Assembly (NCBI GenBank): GCA_964019335.1
Contig: OZ025734.1
Location: 124,001 to 188,000 of the forward strand
Length of the DNA stretch: 64,000 nucleotides
Direction of reading: 5' to 3'
Source of the DNA: Diplonema japonicum
Lineage: Eukaryota > Euglenozoa > Diplonemea > Diplonemida > Diplonemidae
Shown: piece by piece, positions 23,303-33,111 of the stretch
How the letters are laid out: every line of letters begins with the position of its first letter
How positions within the stretch are numbered: the stretch's first letter is position 1
Notes under the pieces: model-generated
What the model saw: the letters and a program-made list of their open reading frames with translations, nothing else
Told to the model about the DNA's origin: nothing
The model's database searches: none
Position numbers and translations under genes: made by a program

Positions 23303-23349
<47 letters not shown>

Positions 23350-23518
23350 CATGTTCCTCCCTCTCACATACCCTCCAGTACCCTTGTTCCTCCTGTGGGT
23401 GGGTCAGCGGCCGCAGCCCGAGGTCTGTCAATTTCCGTAAAAATGCATAATCTGTGCAAAGGCGGGGAATATGAACCACCGCTTCCTGTTGTATGTTACA
23501 ATTTTACAAAAGATTCTA

Positions 23519-23553
<35 letters not shown>

Positions 23554-23736
23554 TATGAGTTAAAGGAGGCCGGTGTTGGCGGCGCCCTTGAAAAAAAAAC
23601 GCACAAACCAATGTCAATGCTGTACCAAGTTCGGAGACATCATGCCCGGCGAAGCCGTGCTGAGAGGTCCAATGAAACTTCGAAGGGAGGTCCGCCTCGA
23701 TGAGGTTGACGTTAGTGGCGAGGCGGCTTATCGCCT

Positions 23737-23773
<37 letters not shown>

Positions 23774-24561
23774 ACCTTCCCCAAATCACTGCTCCGTTCG
23801 TAACTAGCCAGTTCCATGTGATGCCTACCGTTCACCCACACTGAGAATTGCTTATTCCCAGACAGGTACAACCCTCGAGAGTCAGGCCAGTCCCGTGTGA
23901 CGCCTGATATTTTATCTTGCTCGGATGATGGTTTATTGAATACTATCCCCTTCTTGGAAAGCGCCACACTGTCTTCCTGAGGAATGCCTGCCACTGGCCG
24001 GTAGTCACCCGGTGTGGGGAGGGACTGGGAAATAGACTTTGAAACAAGCTGTTCTATGTGTCTCCGTTGAGCCCGCGAGCATGCGGGTGTGAAGGGGAAC
24101 TCAGAGATATTTCTGTAGCACCTTGCCGTGACCTCCTTCACGATGTGCTTGTCGAGTATAATGTTTATATCTTCGCAAGAAACGAGACTTTTCTTGTGTT
24201 CCCTTCGTTTGAAGATACCGTCGATGACCTGATCGAAGACGTCGCGGAACAGCTCATAGCACTCTACATCACCTGCGATGATGCCAGCGTCTTTCTTCCC
24301 TAGCGGGCTGCCTTTTAAATCCACTCCCGCCTGAATGCACTTGTCCAGGGTGAACCCAGAGGGGGTGGTGATCCTTTTGTAGGAGTCGTACGTCGCCTTG
24401 CTCATGGTCTTTGCCAGGATATTGTGGTGGTCCTCCAGATTCGGAAAATCCGGCCATTTTGCGTCTTTGCTGTGGCTGCCTTTGTTGCGGTACGCCAGCC
24501 CTGCACCCGCACAACCAATGATGAGGTATATCCCCCGTGACCTCAGGGTTTTCGATGACAT
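23199..24561 (-). CDS. Phosphagen (arginine/creatine) kinase homologue, catalytically degenerate, four exons
   Basis: Exons 24561-23776, 23734-23609, 23485-23372 and 23303-23199; introns 41, 123 and 68 nt, all phase 0; 376 aa. Residues 5-25 are hydrophobic (GIYLIIGCAGAGLAY), suggesting a membrane anchor. Family landmarks: TPSGFTLDKCIQAGVD, IAGDVECYELFRDVFD, PFTPACSRAQRRHIEQL, TRDWPDSRGLYLSGNKQFSV, then LGTALTLEAVVHIPRLC and LRKLTDLGLRP. Active-site groups look lost: the SSRVRxxR arginines read TARCYRNI, the NEED loop reads NGRHHMEL, and the TCPSNLGTG cysteine motif reads HDVSELGTAL. Members transfer phosphate from ATP to guanidino compounds. This one is probably inactive but kept under selection, since frame and fold motifs persist across four exons. 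Confidence 0.8.
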
Positions 24562-24711
24562 TTCTTTTTTTTTTTTTTTCTTTGGGAAAAAAAAAGTTCA
24601 CGGCGGCGGGGAAATTTCAAAAAAGAATTTCAGAAAAAAAAAAAAAAAAAAAAAAAACTACACAGTAAGTGGGAATCTAAAGGGGAGGGGGAAGGGAGGG
24701 GGGTAATAGTA

Positions 24712-25853
24712 TTAAACAGAAGGCCCTCTGTCCAACCGCACCGCGGCGGCCATGGCCCGCTCCCGCTCCTCGGTGAAGATCGCCTCGTCCGCCTCGCACC
24801 GCATGATCTCCTCGTTCACCTTATTTATCCCGTCGTCTATCTTGTCGAGCAGGTTCCTCACACGGTCTGTGAGCTTCTCACACTGCACAGACGACTGCGA
24901 GACAATGAGCTCGTAAGCGGTGAAGTCGATGCCCTGCCCTACCTCAGCGGACTTCTGCGCCTCCCACCAAGATTCGGATTTTTTCAACGCGTTCTGCTGC
25001 TGCTCCAGACTCGTCAGCGTCACAGCCCGTTTGTGCTTCAAATCTTGACGCTGTGGTGTATTTTCTTTTTTTTTCTTCTTTTCCCCCCATTTAACACACA
25101 TACCTTGACAAGCAGCCCTTTTTTCTTCACCTTCGCAGCGTCAATCCGACAGCAAATGCTTGCAAGCTTCTCATCATGATCTTCAACAGCGTGACGGATG
25201 TCAGGCGAGAACGACCGTTCCGACACAAGCTTCTTCCGAGGAGGGGTGATACGAACGCTTTGCGGTGAAAGCGGAGGTTGCTGTTGAGGATGATGGTTCC
25301 GCGACGAAGGCTGTGACGCCAGCGCTGCACGGAGCGACGCGATCTCGTCGTCTCGCTTACGCAGGCGGTGTTTTAAAACCTTTACGGACTCTTCCGTTGC
25401 AAGAGGCGGGCTGTTTTCCACCGATTTTACCTTTCTCACCTTCCATAACACGTCGGTAAGACAGTCTGCTACATCTGAAAGGTCACTGATGGGATGCTGA
25501 AACCCAAGCTCCGAGGTGAGGTCGTCGAGCTTCGCCAAAACCCTCGCCATGCCTTCTTCATCGTACGCCAAAGGTAGTGGGGCTTGAGTAGACAGATCGG
25601 TCATTCCCCCGGGAGACTTGACATCCCACACAGGGGCGTAGGGTTCCTCAGGCGTGACCGCATAAGGCGGCGGGGGCAAAACGCTCGGTAGAGGGACTTG
25701 TACTGCCCTGGGCTGGGGGGGCATCACCTTTTGCAACTCCGCTTGTTGGACGCTAAGTATGTTCATTTTACGAACAAGCTCGTCCTGCTGCCGCCTCACC
25801 TCTGCCAGCTCATCGGCATCGCTAGATGTGCAGCTCACTGATGCCTGGTCCAT
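24712..25853 (-). CDS. Coiled-coil protein of unknown function
   Basis: Exons 25853-25104 and 25050-24712, phase-0 join over a 53-nt intron (GTATGTGTG...CACCACAG); 362 aa. I start at MDQASVSC (25853) because upstream codons are poly-Lys from an A-run. N-terminal coiled coil (ADELAEVRRQQDELVRKMNI), Pro-rich stretch (about 65-110), a central helical part, a Ser-Pro segment with basic residues (ITPPRKKLVSERSFSP), and a C-terminal coiled coil that continues smoothly across the splice (KKKGLLVK to RQDLKHKRAVTL). Probably cytoskeletal. Its 5' side abuts the inverted repeat at 25908. Confidence 0.75.
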
Positions 25854-25907
25854 GTCCACCGCGTCATTTATCTTTTTTTTCTCTCTTTTTTTTTTTTTTT
25901 TTTTTTT

Positions 25908-25957
25908 CCCGAAAAACACACAAATTCTAAAAGGTGCGACACCTCAGCGGGAGAAAT
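25908..25957 (+). repeat. 50-bp inverted repeat, left copy
   Basis: CCCGAAAAACACACAAATTC then TAAAAGGTGCGACACCTCAG and CGGGAGAAAT. It is the reverse complement of 27947-27995 with almost no mismatch. The two face each other across the retrotransposon fragment. Part of the unit (AAAAGGTGCGACACC, CAGCGGG) repeats once more at 25972-25990. Confidence 0.8.
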
Positions 25958-25959
25958 CA

Positions 25960-27689
25960 GACAAAGAAAAGGTGCGACACCGCAGCGGGGGTGGGAGAGT
26001 TCTCTCTGCTAACGGGGATGAGTCTCAACCTGAAGAAGACGGTCATGTTCTCCACAGAAGGGTCCGGGTCGGTGAAATGCGGGCGGGAAGTGCTTGCAGC
26101 CAAGACGGAGATCAGCGCCCTGGGCATCAAGGTTTGCATGGACGGCGAGCACAGGGCCAAGCCCCTTGTAGGAATGGAACGGGCGTGCGGAACGCTGGCT
26201 GCCATGCCGTTGGGATTCTCACAGAAGGCAAGGATCATCTCCAGCTCCATCCCCCCCTCTTGCCTCTACGGTGTTGCGTATGCCCCCCCCTCGAAAGTGG
26301 ATGCAGGCACAATCCGGTCGAGAGTTGCGACATGCCTCTGGGGACCGAAGTTCAAGATGCGCTCACCGTGTGCTGTAGCGAACATCTTGCTGCCGGGGCA
26401 CACGACGGACCCGCTGGTGGTGACGCTTTATCGACTGTTGTGCACGGTGGTGAAGGTTGGTAGGTCGGATGCAGAGCTGTGGGACCGGATGGGAAGGTGT
26501 GCCGCCCTGTACCTGCAGAGCGACGTGGAAGCCCAGCGACGTGGAAGCCCAGGGACCAGTGGGAACCCTAGTGAGACGATGGCTGCCGGCGATCGGGAAG
26601 AGCTGGAGTTTTGTGGAAGGGCTGAGTACCGCGACCGAGCGGGAACGCAAACACGAGATCCGCCAAGTGGCACGGGCCATGACAGCAGCGGAACAAGCAG
26701 AAGGGAGGACCTCCTACAGCGGCATGCCGGAGGGGGCCGACCCGGTCACGAACGGGTGGTGGAGGGCGCTCGCGAACAACCCGATGGCGGCGTACAGGTT
26801 GAGGAGGCTGATTGCTGGGGCGGTGTTTGCGGTGTACCCTGCGGTGCGGGGAGTGGCGGAGGGGCCGGACAACCCGCTGCAGCACCTCTGTGGAGCGTTA
26901 CGGCAGCTACACCGAGGTGCTGGAGCACGCCCTCTGGCGATGCGGACTCGGAGATGCGGTGCGGGGCAAGGCAGAGTATGCGAGCCTCGACCCGGCGACC
27001 ATGCCGAACGCGACGGCGCTCCACGGGATAGTGCCCAGGGGATGCCAAGACAAGCCGAGGACCCTGTTGGTGCAAAGGTACCTGCTGGAGGTGGTCACGC
27101 TGAGGGATACGGCGGTGGAAGCGAGCCGCGCATTGCAGACGCAGGCATACCCGTGGCGGGTGGTCGTGAAGGGCCGACGCCGACGGTGGCCGAATTACGT
27201 GGGCTGGGAGCATCGGGGAAGGTGATGGACAGGCTGCTGGGGCCGGTGCTGAGGTGGCTGAGTGGCTTGCTGTGGGATGACGCCCCTGGACGGCACACGG
27301 TTACGACGCTGGAGCTTGCCCTCGACTTCGAGCGGGAGACGGAGCTGCCGCTAGACGACGGCGGGGAAGTGGGCAAGGTGGAGGACCTGGGCGTCAAGGC
27401 AAGAAGGCTGAGGTATGTGCTGAGACGTGTCCAGGACCTGTACCACGCTGATGGCAGAAGGACGGCGTTCCCAGCAGCGCGAGTGGATCGCGTCAACTCC
27501 TTGCGCTGTATAGGAGGACCGACCACACACGGGTATGACAGGAGGCCAGTACTCCCGGAGCGAACCATGAGCAGCATCGAAGGCTTGCGTGACACGTACC
27601 TGTCGCAGACCCCGACAAGGCTGCCCCGCAGTTTTACCACCGCAGTAGGAACCCGCCAGAGCCCCCAGAACGGGGACAACGGGGACTAA
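25960..27689 (+). pseudogene. 5'-truncated, frameshifted non-LTR retrotransposon reverse transcriptase
   Basis: The only long plus-strand coding-type sequence with high GC. The first frame (to about 26570) has RT thumb/palm-end features: LTGMSLNLKKTVMFSTEG, SALGIKVCMDGE, LWGPKFKMRSPCAVA. The frame then switches near 26560, 26900 and 27200. The middle piece has VLEHALWRCGLGDAV, resembling the post-RT EHxLWxC region of LINE-type elements. The last piece ends SPQNGDNGD at 27689. The catalytic YADD block is missing, so this is a dead 5'-truncated copy. Flanking inverted repeats and base composition unlike its neighbours mark it as inserted DNA. Confidence 0.7.
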
Positions 27690-27929
27690 GTACAGAGCGG
27701 CCGGTGAGCGCAAAAACGCATACCTTAAAAGAATAGTTTTTTTTTTTTTTTTTTTTGGAGGATGGTGTGGGGGGGGGAGAATAAAGAAAACAAATAATAC
27801 GGAGCTAGTTGGGAGAGGGTGGTTGAAATTTCTTTTATAAATTCATTTTTTTTTTTTTTTTTTTTTTTTCAATCCTCATCTTCGCTGCTGTCCTCCAACC
27901 CAAGGAGCAGTCTTGCACGGGCACCCGAA

Positions 27930-29198
27930 CTACCGGTCTCCCGAAAATTTCTCCCGCTGAGGTGTCGCACCTTTTAGAATTTGTGTGTTTTTCGGAAAAA
28001 AAAAAAAAAAAAAAAAAACCTGGTTCTTGCTGCTCGTGATGATCCACGTTCCGTACCGTTTGTGGCAGCTGGGCCCTTCCTCCTTCAAGGATTTGATCTG
28101 GGCTTGGTTCAGACGGTCTTCGGGGAAGTCCCCCCGTCTGATTGGCACCCCGCTCTCCGCGGCCCTCCCCCGCATGCCGAAAACAAACTTCACAAGGTGT
28201 GAAGTACGCGCAATGTGCGTCGCTGCAAAAAAAAACTTTTGTTTTCTCTCTTTTTTTTTTTTTAACAACATACAATCCAACCAAGCAAGACAAGGCGTCA
28301 GGCCCAAAGTAGGCGACACGCGCACAGGTTGAAGCACAGGGTCTGCCCAGTCAACAGACGGCGCACGCGTCCGTATTCTTTCCATGTGATTCTTCAGGCT
28401 GGAGTTCATCATGTACACAACCTTGTAAATCGACGGCGCTGCACCCATAGTAAGCAAGACTTCCTTTAAAGGAAACGCTTTTTCGAAATACCTGTCGTGT
28501 TGGATAACCATGGTGTAGGGGGTACGAACGTGTTGGGAAATCGCGGTTCGGACCGCCCACCCGAATCCGTTTCGCGCGGTAAGCTCCACGAGAACGGAGT
28601 TTTCGGGAAGGATCTTTTTCAGGTTTTCTTTGTATTCCTCGTAAGCACCATGAGAGGAAGAGGTGACCACACCCCGTTTAAAACCGAGTTTTTCTTTGGA
28701 AGTTGTTTCATTGGCTATATCGCAACCGTCACACACGACGACAAGCCTGCACTGGTCAAGACCTTCGACTACTTTAAATGTGGATAGAACAGCGTCTATG
28801 AGAGTCACTTCTGGGTTTGATTGTGTTGGTGAAGTTGTTACTACTATTGTTAGCTGTTTTTCGAAGCTGAAGGGCCCTGCAGGATTTTCGTCTATCTCGT
28901 CTAAGATGCTTGGTTTTTCTGGTTTTTTGGGTTCTATTTCCTCGGGGGCGTCCTTCTTCACAATTTCTAAGGCGCGGGCCTTTTCGGTTTCGTCCGTGAT
29001 GTGCCCGAAGCTGCACCCTTCCCTCCCGACTCCCTCCGCGTATTTCAGCCCGCAGTCGTCGCCCCTCCGATCGTCTTCACACCATGTTATGTGGCCCTTT
29101 CCTCTGAGATATGCGGCGCCTTTCCCGCTGACCCACACTGATTCCTTCGGAACTTTTATGGTGATGTTTCTCACCTTGAACCTGACGGTTTCCGTCAT
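27930..29198 (-). CDS. CCCH-like zinc finger plus nucleotide-sugar-transferase-like domain
   Basis: Exons 29198-28274, 28222-28020 and 27956-27930. Intron 1 (28223-28273, 51 nt, GTATGT...TTTGCAG) and intron 2 (27957-28019, 63 nt, GTTTTT...CCTCAG) are multiples of three without stops, so the frame also reads through. Spliced product about 384 aa. Residues about 38-66 hold C-x8-C-x12-C-x3-H. Residues about 120-260 resemble a GT-A fold: LTIVVTTSPTQSNPEV, CRLVVVCDGCD, NGFGWAVRTAI, PYTMVIQHDRYF, with HD in the place of a DxD metal motif. The C-terminus is uncertain: other splices in the inverted-repeat copy could give an ending ...GLEDSSEDED at 27869. Confidence 0.65.
   Translation of the reverse strand: MTETVRFKVRNITIKVPKESVWVSGKGAAYLRGKGHITWCEDDRRGDDCGLKYAEGVGREGCSFGHITDETEKARALEIVKKDAPEEIEPKKPEKPSILDEIDENPAGPFSFEKQLTIVVTTSPTQSNPEVTLIDAVLSTFKVVEGLDQCRLVVVCDGCDIANETTSKEKLGFKRGVVTSSSHGAYEEYKENLKKILPENSVLVELTARNGFGWAVRTAISQHVRTPYTMVIQHDRYFEKAFPLKEVLLTMGAAPSIYKVVYMMNSSLKNHMERIRTRAPSVDWADPVLQPVRVSPTLGLTPCLAWLDCMLLKKKKERKQKFFFAATHIARTSHLVKFVFGMRGRAAESGVPIRRGDFPEDRLNQAQIKSLKEEGPSCHKRYGTWIITSSKNQVFFFFFFFPKNTQILKGATPQREKFSGDR
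27947..27995 (-). repeat. 50-bp inverted repeat, right copy (inside last intron/exon of the host gene)
   Basis: Reverse complement of 25908-25957. On the minus strand it spans the 3' half of an intron, its CCTCAG acceptor and the first bases of the terminal exon, so a real splice site is embedded in the repeat. Confidence 0.75.
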
Positions 29199-29331
29199 TT
29201 TTTTTTTCTTCTTTTTTTTTTTTTTTTCTGTACAGGTGTTAACAGTTTATTAATAATAATTTATAAGAAATCAATAAATATTTGTAACAAAAAAAGGGGG
29301 GGTGAGCTTTTTTTTTTTAGTGTCCTATAGG

Positions 29332-29568
29332 TCACTTCTTCAAAAACTTGTCCGGATTTTGCTTGATCACTGTTTGCGTTGCCAGGATGTGCGTCCGTTC
29401 TTCCTCCGATAATTCTAGGGGGGGGGGGGGTTTATATTTTTTTCCCCCAAAAAATTTACAAAAGTTTTTATAAATAAAAATACCATTCAAAGCAGCAGGA
29501 TCAAGGTTCATGAACGTTTCAATCTCCTCATTGGAGAGGCTTTCGATTTCACGCTCCTTTATTTATTT

Positions 29569-29621
<53 letters not shown>

Positions 29622-30300
29622 ATACAATGGCAGCTCTTTTCGAATCCTGTTTCTTGTAGGCAGGTTCGCCCTGCGCTTGGCTTTCCGCAGAGCGTTTCTT
29701 GGGCAGCTCCCCGCGTGCCCTTGCGTCCCGCCGCTTCTCCTTGTCCCTCATGCGCTGTGTCTGCTCGGTTTCGGGGTCTCTTCGGATAATGCCCATGTAG
29801 TAGAAAATGTGCAGCATTGCCATGCAAAGCTGAGGATTTTGTTTGAGGATTTCCTTTGATTTCTCCTCGTCATCAGCGACGAGTTGTTTCATTTGCTCGA
29901 CGGCTTCGTAGATCTCAGTCAAGGAGAGTTCCTTCAGCCGTTGGGCGATGGGGGTAGTGGCGTCTAGCTCGAGGCGGGGGATGATCTTCTGCTGCGCCTC
30001 GTGTTCTTTAACAGCTGTTTCCTTACCGCCGTCGGCCGGCTTCACCCTCAGAACCACTCCATTGATAGACCTCTGTGAGAGGTTTGCAACCGCGGCATCC
30101 TTCCCCGCTACGTCAAAATACTCGCAAAAGCCGTATCCCTTATGCTTGTGCTTCTTCCCCGCGCCGGTGTTCGCGTGATACACGAATTCCAACGACTTCA
30201 CGGGACCGACCTCCTCGAATATCGGCCTGAGGTCCTCCGGCTCCATGTAATCCGGGATGTTGGAGATCATCACCCTGCACGCATTGTTTTTGCGATTCAT
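29332..30300 (-). CDS. CSTF2: Cleavage stimulation factor 64-kDa subunit (CstF-64/CSTF2)
   Basis: Exons 30300-29626, 29556-29484 and 29414-29332; two 69-nt introns (a T/A-run intron, and one with a 12-C run before TAG); 276 aa. N-terminal RRM (about 8-90) with RNP2 VMISNIP and RNP1 KGYGFCEYF. Hinge domain about 120-180: LKELSLTEIYEAVEQMKQLV and QNPQLCMAMLHIFYYMGII. A basic linker follows, then, only after splicing, the C-terminal helical domain EEIETFMNLDPAALN-ELSEEERTHILATQT and ending PDKFLKK. CstF-64 binds GU-rich sequence downstream of poly(A) sites in 3'-end formation. The protein is short: the long Pro/Gly and MEARA repeat region of animals is absent. Exon 1 has a recent partial copy at 32065-32830. 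Confidence 0.9.
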
Positions 30301-30374
30301 CTTTATTTATTTTATTTTTTTTTTTTTTAATTTCTCCTTTTTTTTTTTTTTCTTTTTTGCAACACTAAGTACGA

Positions 30375-30415
<41 letters not shown>

Positions 30416-30428
30416 AAAGAAAGAAATA

Positions 30429-31634
30429 TCAAGTGCGAGCTTCAAACCCAGGCGTGCCTATCACAACTGCTAAAGATCGTTTAGCAGGGGTTAGATGGGG
30501 TGTGCCTGCCTTGTCGAAGACGGCCTGGAGGCTCTTTCGGTATGAGGCACTCTCTTTGAGCTTGTTCTCGAGCAGGTCGTGGTGAATGGAGGAAGCTAGG
30601 ACGGTGTCAGCCCCGGCAAGCCTCAACATCGATACGAAAATGGAAGTGCTGCGTGCTTGTTGTAAAAGCTTGGCGGCGTGGTAGAAGGGGAGGACCCTTT
30701 CGAGCCGGGCGGGTCGTTCCTCTTCGCTGCAGGTTGACGCACACCGAAACACTGACATATAGGCATGTGTTGTAAATGGCTTATAAATCTTTTCCAAAAG
30801 CGAAATTAGCTTCTCGAGCTCGCCGCTGTCCTCGTATACCTTGGAAAGATACACCCTGCTGCCATGCGACGCGTGTTTTATGTCGTGAAAAACACGTTCT
30901 GCAGATTTCAAATCCTTGGAAAACCGACACACCAGCAACAATTGCTTCCCAATATCGTCTTCTGTCTTGTCCAGTCCGAACTGCTCCATGACAAGGGAGG
31001 CCCGGTGCATGTCTGGGGAACCGGAAAGGAGCATTAAAACCGTGTTTCTATCCGTTGCTTTGACAGCGGTCTTCGTCACGAACCTCAACGCGGTCTCGAA
31101 CGCACCATCAATGACAAGCGCTTTAGTCGCGAAGAGTCTTGTCGAATCGTTCGGGGTGAGGCCTTTTTGTTTCATCTCCTCTAGGATTTTAACAGCGTTC
31201 TTGCTTGAGTCAGTGTTCCGGACCGCAACAGCGTGCAGCTTCTGGTTGTAAGATGTCAGGTCTGGTTCGATCCCCATTGAGGCCATTTCTCCCCAAACCT
31301 CGTTGAAGAAGGTTGTTAGCTTGGTGCTGGAATAGTACATTAGCAACATGTTGCAGACATCTAGGGGTACCCCGTCCCGTGACTTGCTCTTGATGTCGTA
31401 AAAGGTCCGCATGGCTTCTGAAGCAGTGTGCAGGACCTTTGTGCTGTCCATTCTGAGACGTGTGCCGTACATCCATGGTGTGAGCGGGGGGGGGAACAGC
31501 TTCTTCATCGTTGTCATCGCTTCGCTGTCGGGCTGCGGCGGTGGCCGTCGTGCCGATTGGTTTTTCACCCGTTTACCGTTTTTTATTGCCGCATTGGCGG
31601 CAGCCCGCCGCGCTGCCCAGGAAGGCGATTGCAT
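30429..31634 (-). CDS. Pentatricopeptide-repeat protein, probably mitochondrial
   Basis: 401 aa, one exon. The N-terminus is basic and Ala-rich without acids (MQSPSWAARRAAANAAIKNG), fitting a mitochondrial presequence. PPR-type helices run about 80-330; the clearest are EMASMGIEPDLTSYNQKLHA and KILEEMKQKGLTPNDSTR, with further degenerate repeats (AERVFHDIKH, HAYMSVFRC). PPR proteins bind organellar RNA for processing, stability or translation; target unknown. Start at 31634 is directly preceded by a long A-run on the coding strand. Confidence 0.8.
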   Translation of the reverse strand: MQSPSWAARRAAANAAIKNGKRVKNQSARRPPPQPDSEAMTTMKKLFPPPLTPWMYGTRLRMDSTKVLHTASEAMRTFYDIKSKSRDGVPLDVCNMLLMYYSSTKLTTFFNEVWGEMASMGIEPDLTSYNQKLHAVAVRNTDSSKNAVKILEEMKQKGLTPNDSTRLFATKALVIDGAFETALRFVTKTAVKATDRNTVLMLLSGSPDMHRASLVMEQFGLDKTEDDIGKQLLLVCRFSKDLKSAERVFHDIKHASHGSRVYLSKVYEDSGELEKLISLLEKIYKPFTTHAYMSVFRCASTCSEEERPARLERVLPFYHAAKLLQQARSTSIFVSMLRLAGADTVLASSIHHDLLENKLKESASYRKSLQAVFDKAGTPHLTPAKRSLAVVIGTPGFEART

Positions 31635-31654
31635 TTTTTTTTTTTTTTTTTTTT

Positions 31655-32027
31655 TCCTCCACAGGTTATTGCATTTTCTGTCTCCCCCCTCTCCCCTTTT
31701 TTCCCCCCCCCCCTTTGTTTCAAAATATTAAACAAAAGTTTTATTTAAGAAAAAAAAAAGAGGGGGGGAGAATTCTAATGGAATCGATTGTAAGCAAGAC
31801 TTCCTTTAAAGGAAACGCTTTTTCGAAATACCTGTCGTGTTGGATAACCATGGTGTAGGGGGTACGAACGTGTTGGGAAATCGCGGTTCGGACCGCCCAC
31901 CCGAATCCGTTTCGCGCGGTAAGCTCCACGAGAACGGAGTTTTCGGGAAGGATCTTTTTCAGGTTTTCTTTGTATTCCTCGTAAGCACCATGAGAGGAAG
32001 AGGTGACCACACCCCGTTTAAAACCGA

Positions 32028-32065
<38 letters not shown>

Positions 32066-32957
32066 ATACAATGGCAGCTCTTTTCGAATCCTGTTTCTTG
32101 TAGGCAGGTTCGCCCTGCGCTTGGCTTTCCGCAGAGCGTTTCTTGGGCAGCTCCCCGCGTGCCCTTGTCCCCGTTTCTCCTTGTCCCTCATGCGCCCCTC
32201 ATGCGCTGTGTCTGCTCGGCTTCGGGGTCTCTTCGGATAATGCCCATGTAGTAGAAAATGTGCAGCATTGCCATGCAAAGCTGAGGATTTTGTTTGAGGA
32301 TTTCCTTTGATTTCTCCTCGTCATCAGCGACGAGTTGTTTCATTTGCTCGACGGCTTCGTAGATCTCAGTCAAGGAGAGTTCCTTCAGCCGTTGGGCGAT
32401 GGGGGTAGTGGCGTCTAGCTCGAGGCGGGGGATGATCTTCTGCTGCGCCTCGTGTTCTTTAACAGCTGTTTCCTTACCGCCGTCGGCCGGCTTCACCCTC
32501 AGAACCACTCCATTGATAGACCTCTGTGAGAGGTTTGCAACCGCGGCATCCTTCCCCGCTACGTCAAAATACTCGCAAAAGCCGTATCCCTTATGCTTGT
32601 GCTTCTTCCCCGCGCCGGTGTTCGCGTGATACACGAATTCCAACGACTTCACGGGACCGACCTCCTCGAATATCGGCCTGAGGTCCTCCGGCTCCATGTA
32701 ATCCGGGATGTTGGAGATCATCACCCTGCACGCATTGTTTTTGCGATTCATCTTTATTTATTTTATTTTTTTTTTTTTTTTAATTTCTCCTTTTTTTTTT
32801 TTTTTTTCCTTTTTTGCAACACTAAGTACGATTCCTCCACAGGTTATTGCATTTTCTGTCTCCCCCCTCTCCCCTTTTTTTTCCCCCCCCCTTTGTTTCA
32901 AAATATTAAACAAAAGTTTTATTTAAGAAAAAAAAAAGAGGGGGGGAGAATTCTAAT
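31655..32957. repeat. Chimeric segmental duplication (X-Y'-Z'-X')
   Basis: 31790-32030 is identical to 28450-28690 (part of the glycosyltransferase-like gene). It joins through an A-run to 32065-32830, a copy of 29621-30374 (CstF-64 exon 1 plus leader). The whole lies between two copies of a 125-bp block (31655-31780 and 32832-32957). Order and orientation of the two source pieces are kept, with 0.9 kb of source between them deleted. Several junctions lie in or beside homopolymer runs. It could be a real rearrangement or a misassembly. Confidence 0.85.
32065..32751 (-). pseudogene. Partial duplicate of CstF-64 (exon 1 only)
   Basis: The RRM and hinge are identical to the 29332-30300 gene. 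Near 32165-32210 the copy carries small deletions and an 11-nt insertion, so its frame stops after residue 187 (...EQTQRMRGA). The later exons are absent; the intron donor region runs into a T/A-run joined to the glycosyltransferase fragment. The leader is copied too, so a truncated RRM-hinge protein could still be made. Confidence 0.75.
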
Positions 32958-33111
32958 TAGAAAAAAAAATAAGAGATCTTTTTATATGAGTTAAAAAAAG
33001 AGTTCGTGTGAGACGCCCTCCTTGTTCTAATCCTCTACCTGCAGCAGTGGTTTCAAAAAAAAAAAAAAAAGAAGATCATGAAAATGATTTTTTTTGTATT
33101 GAATAAACCTT

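Noticed and set aside
23620-23700. Resemblance to 5S rRNA (ACCAAGTTCGGAGACATCAT)
   Set aside because: On the minus strand this is exon 2 of the phosphagen-kinase-like gene, in frame with family motifs; no 5S boxes at proper spacing.
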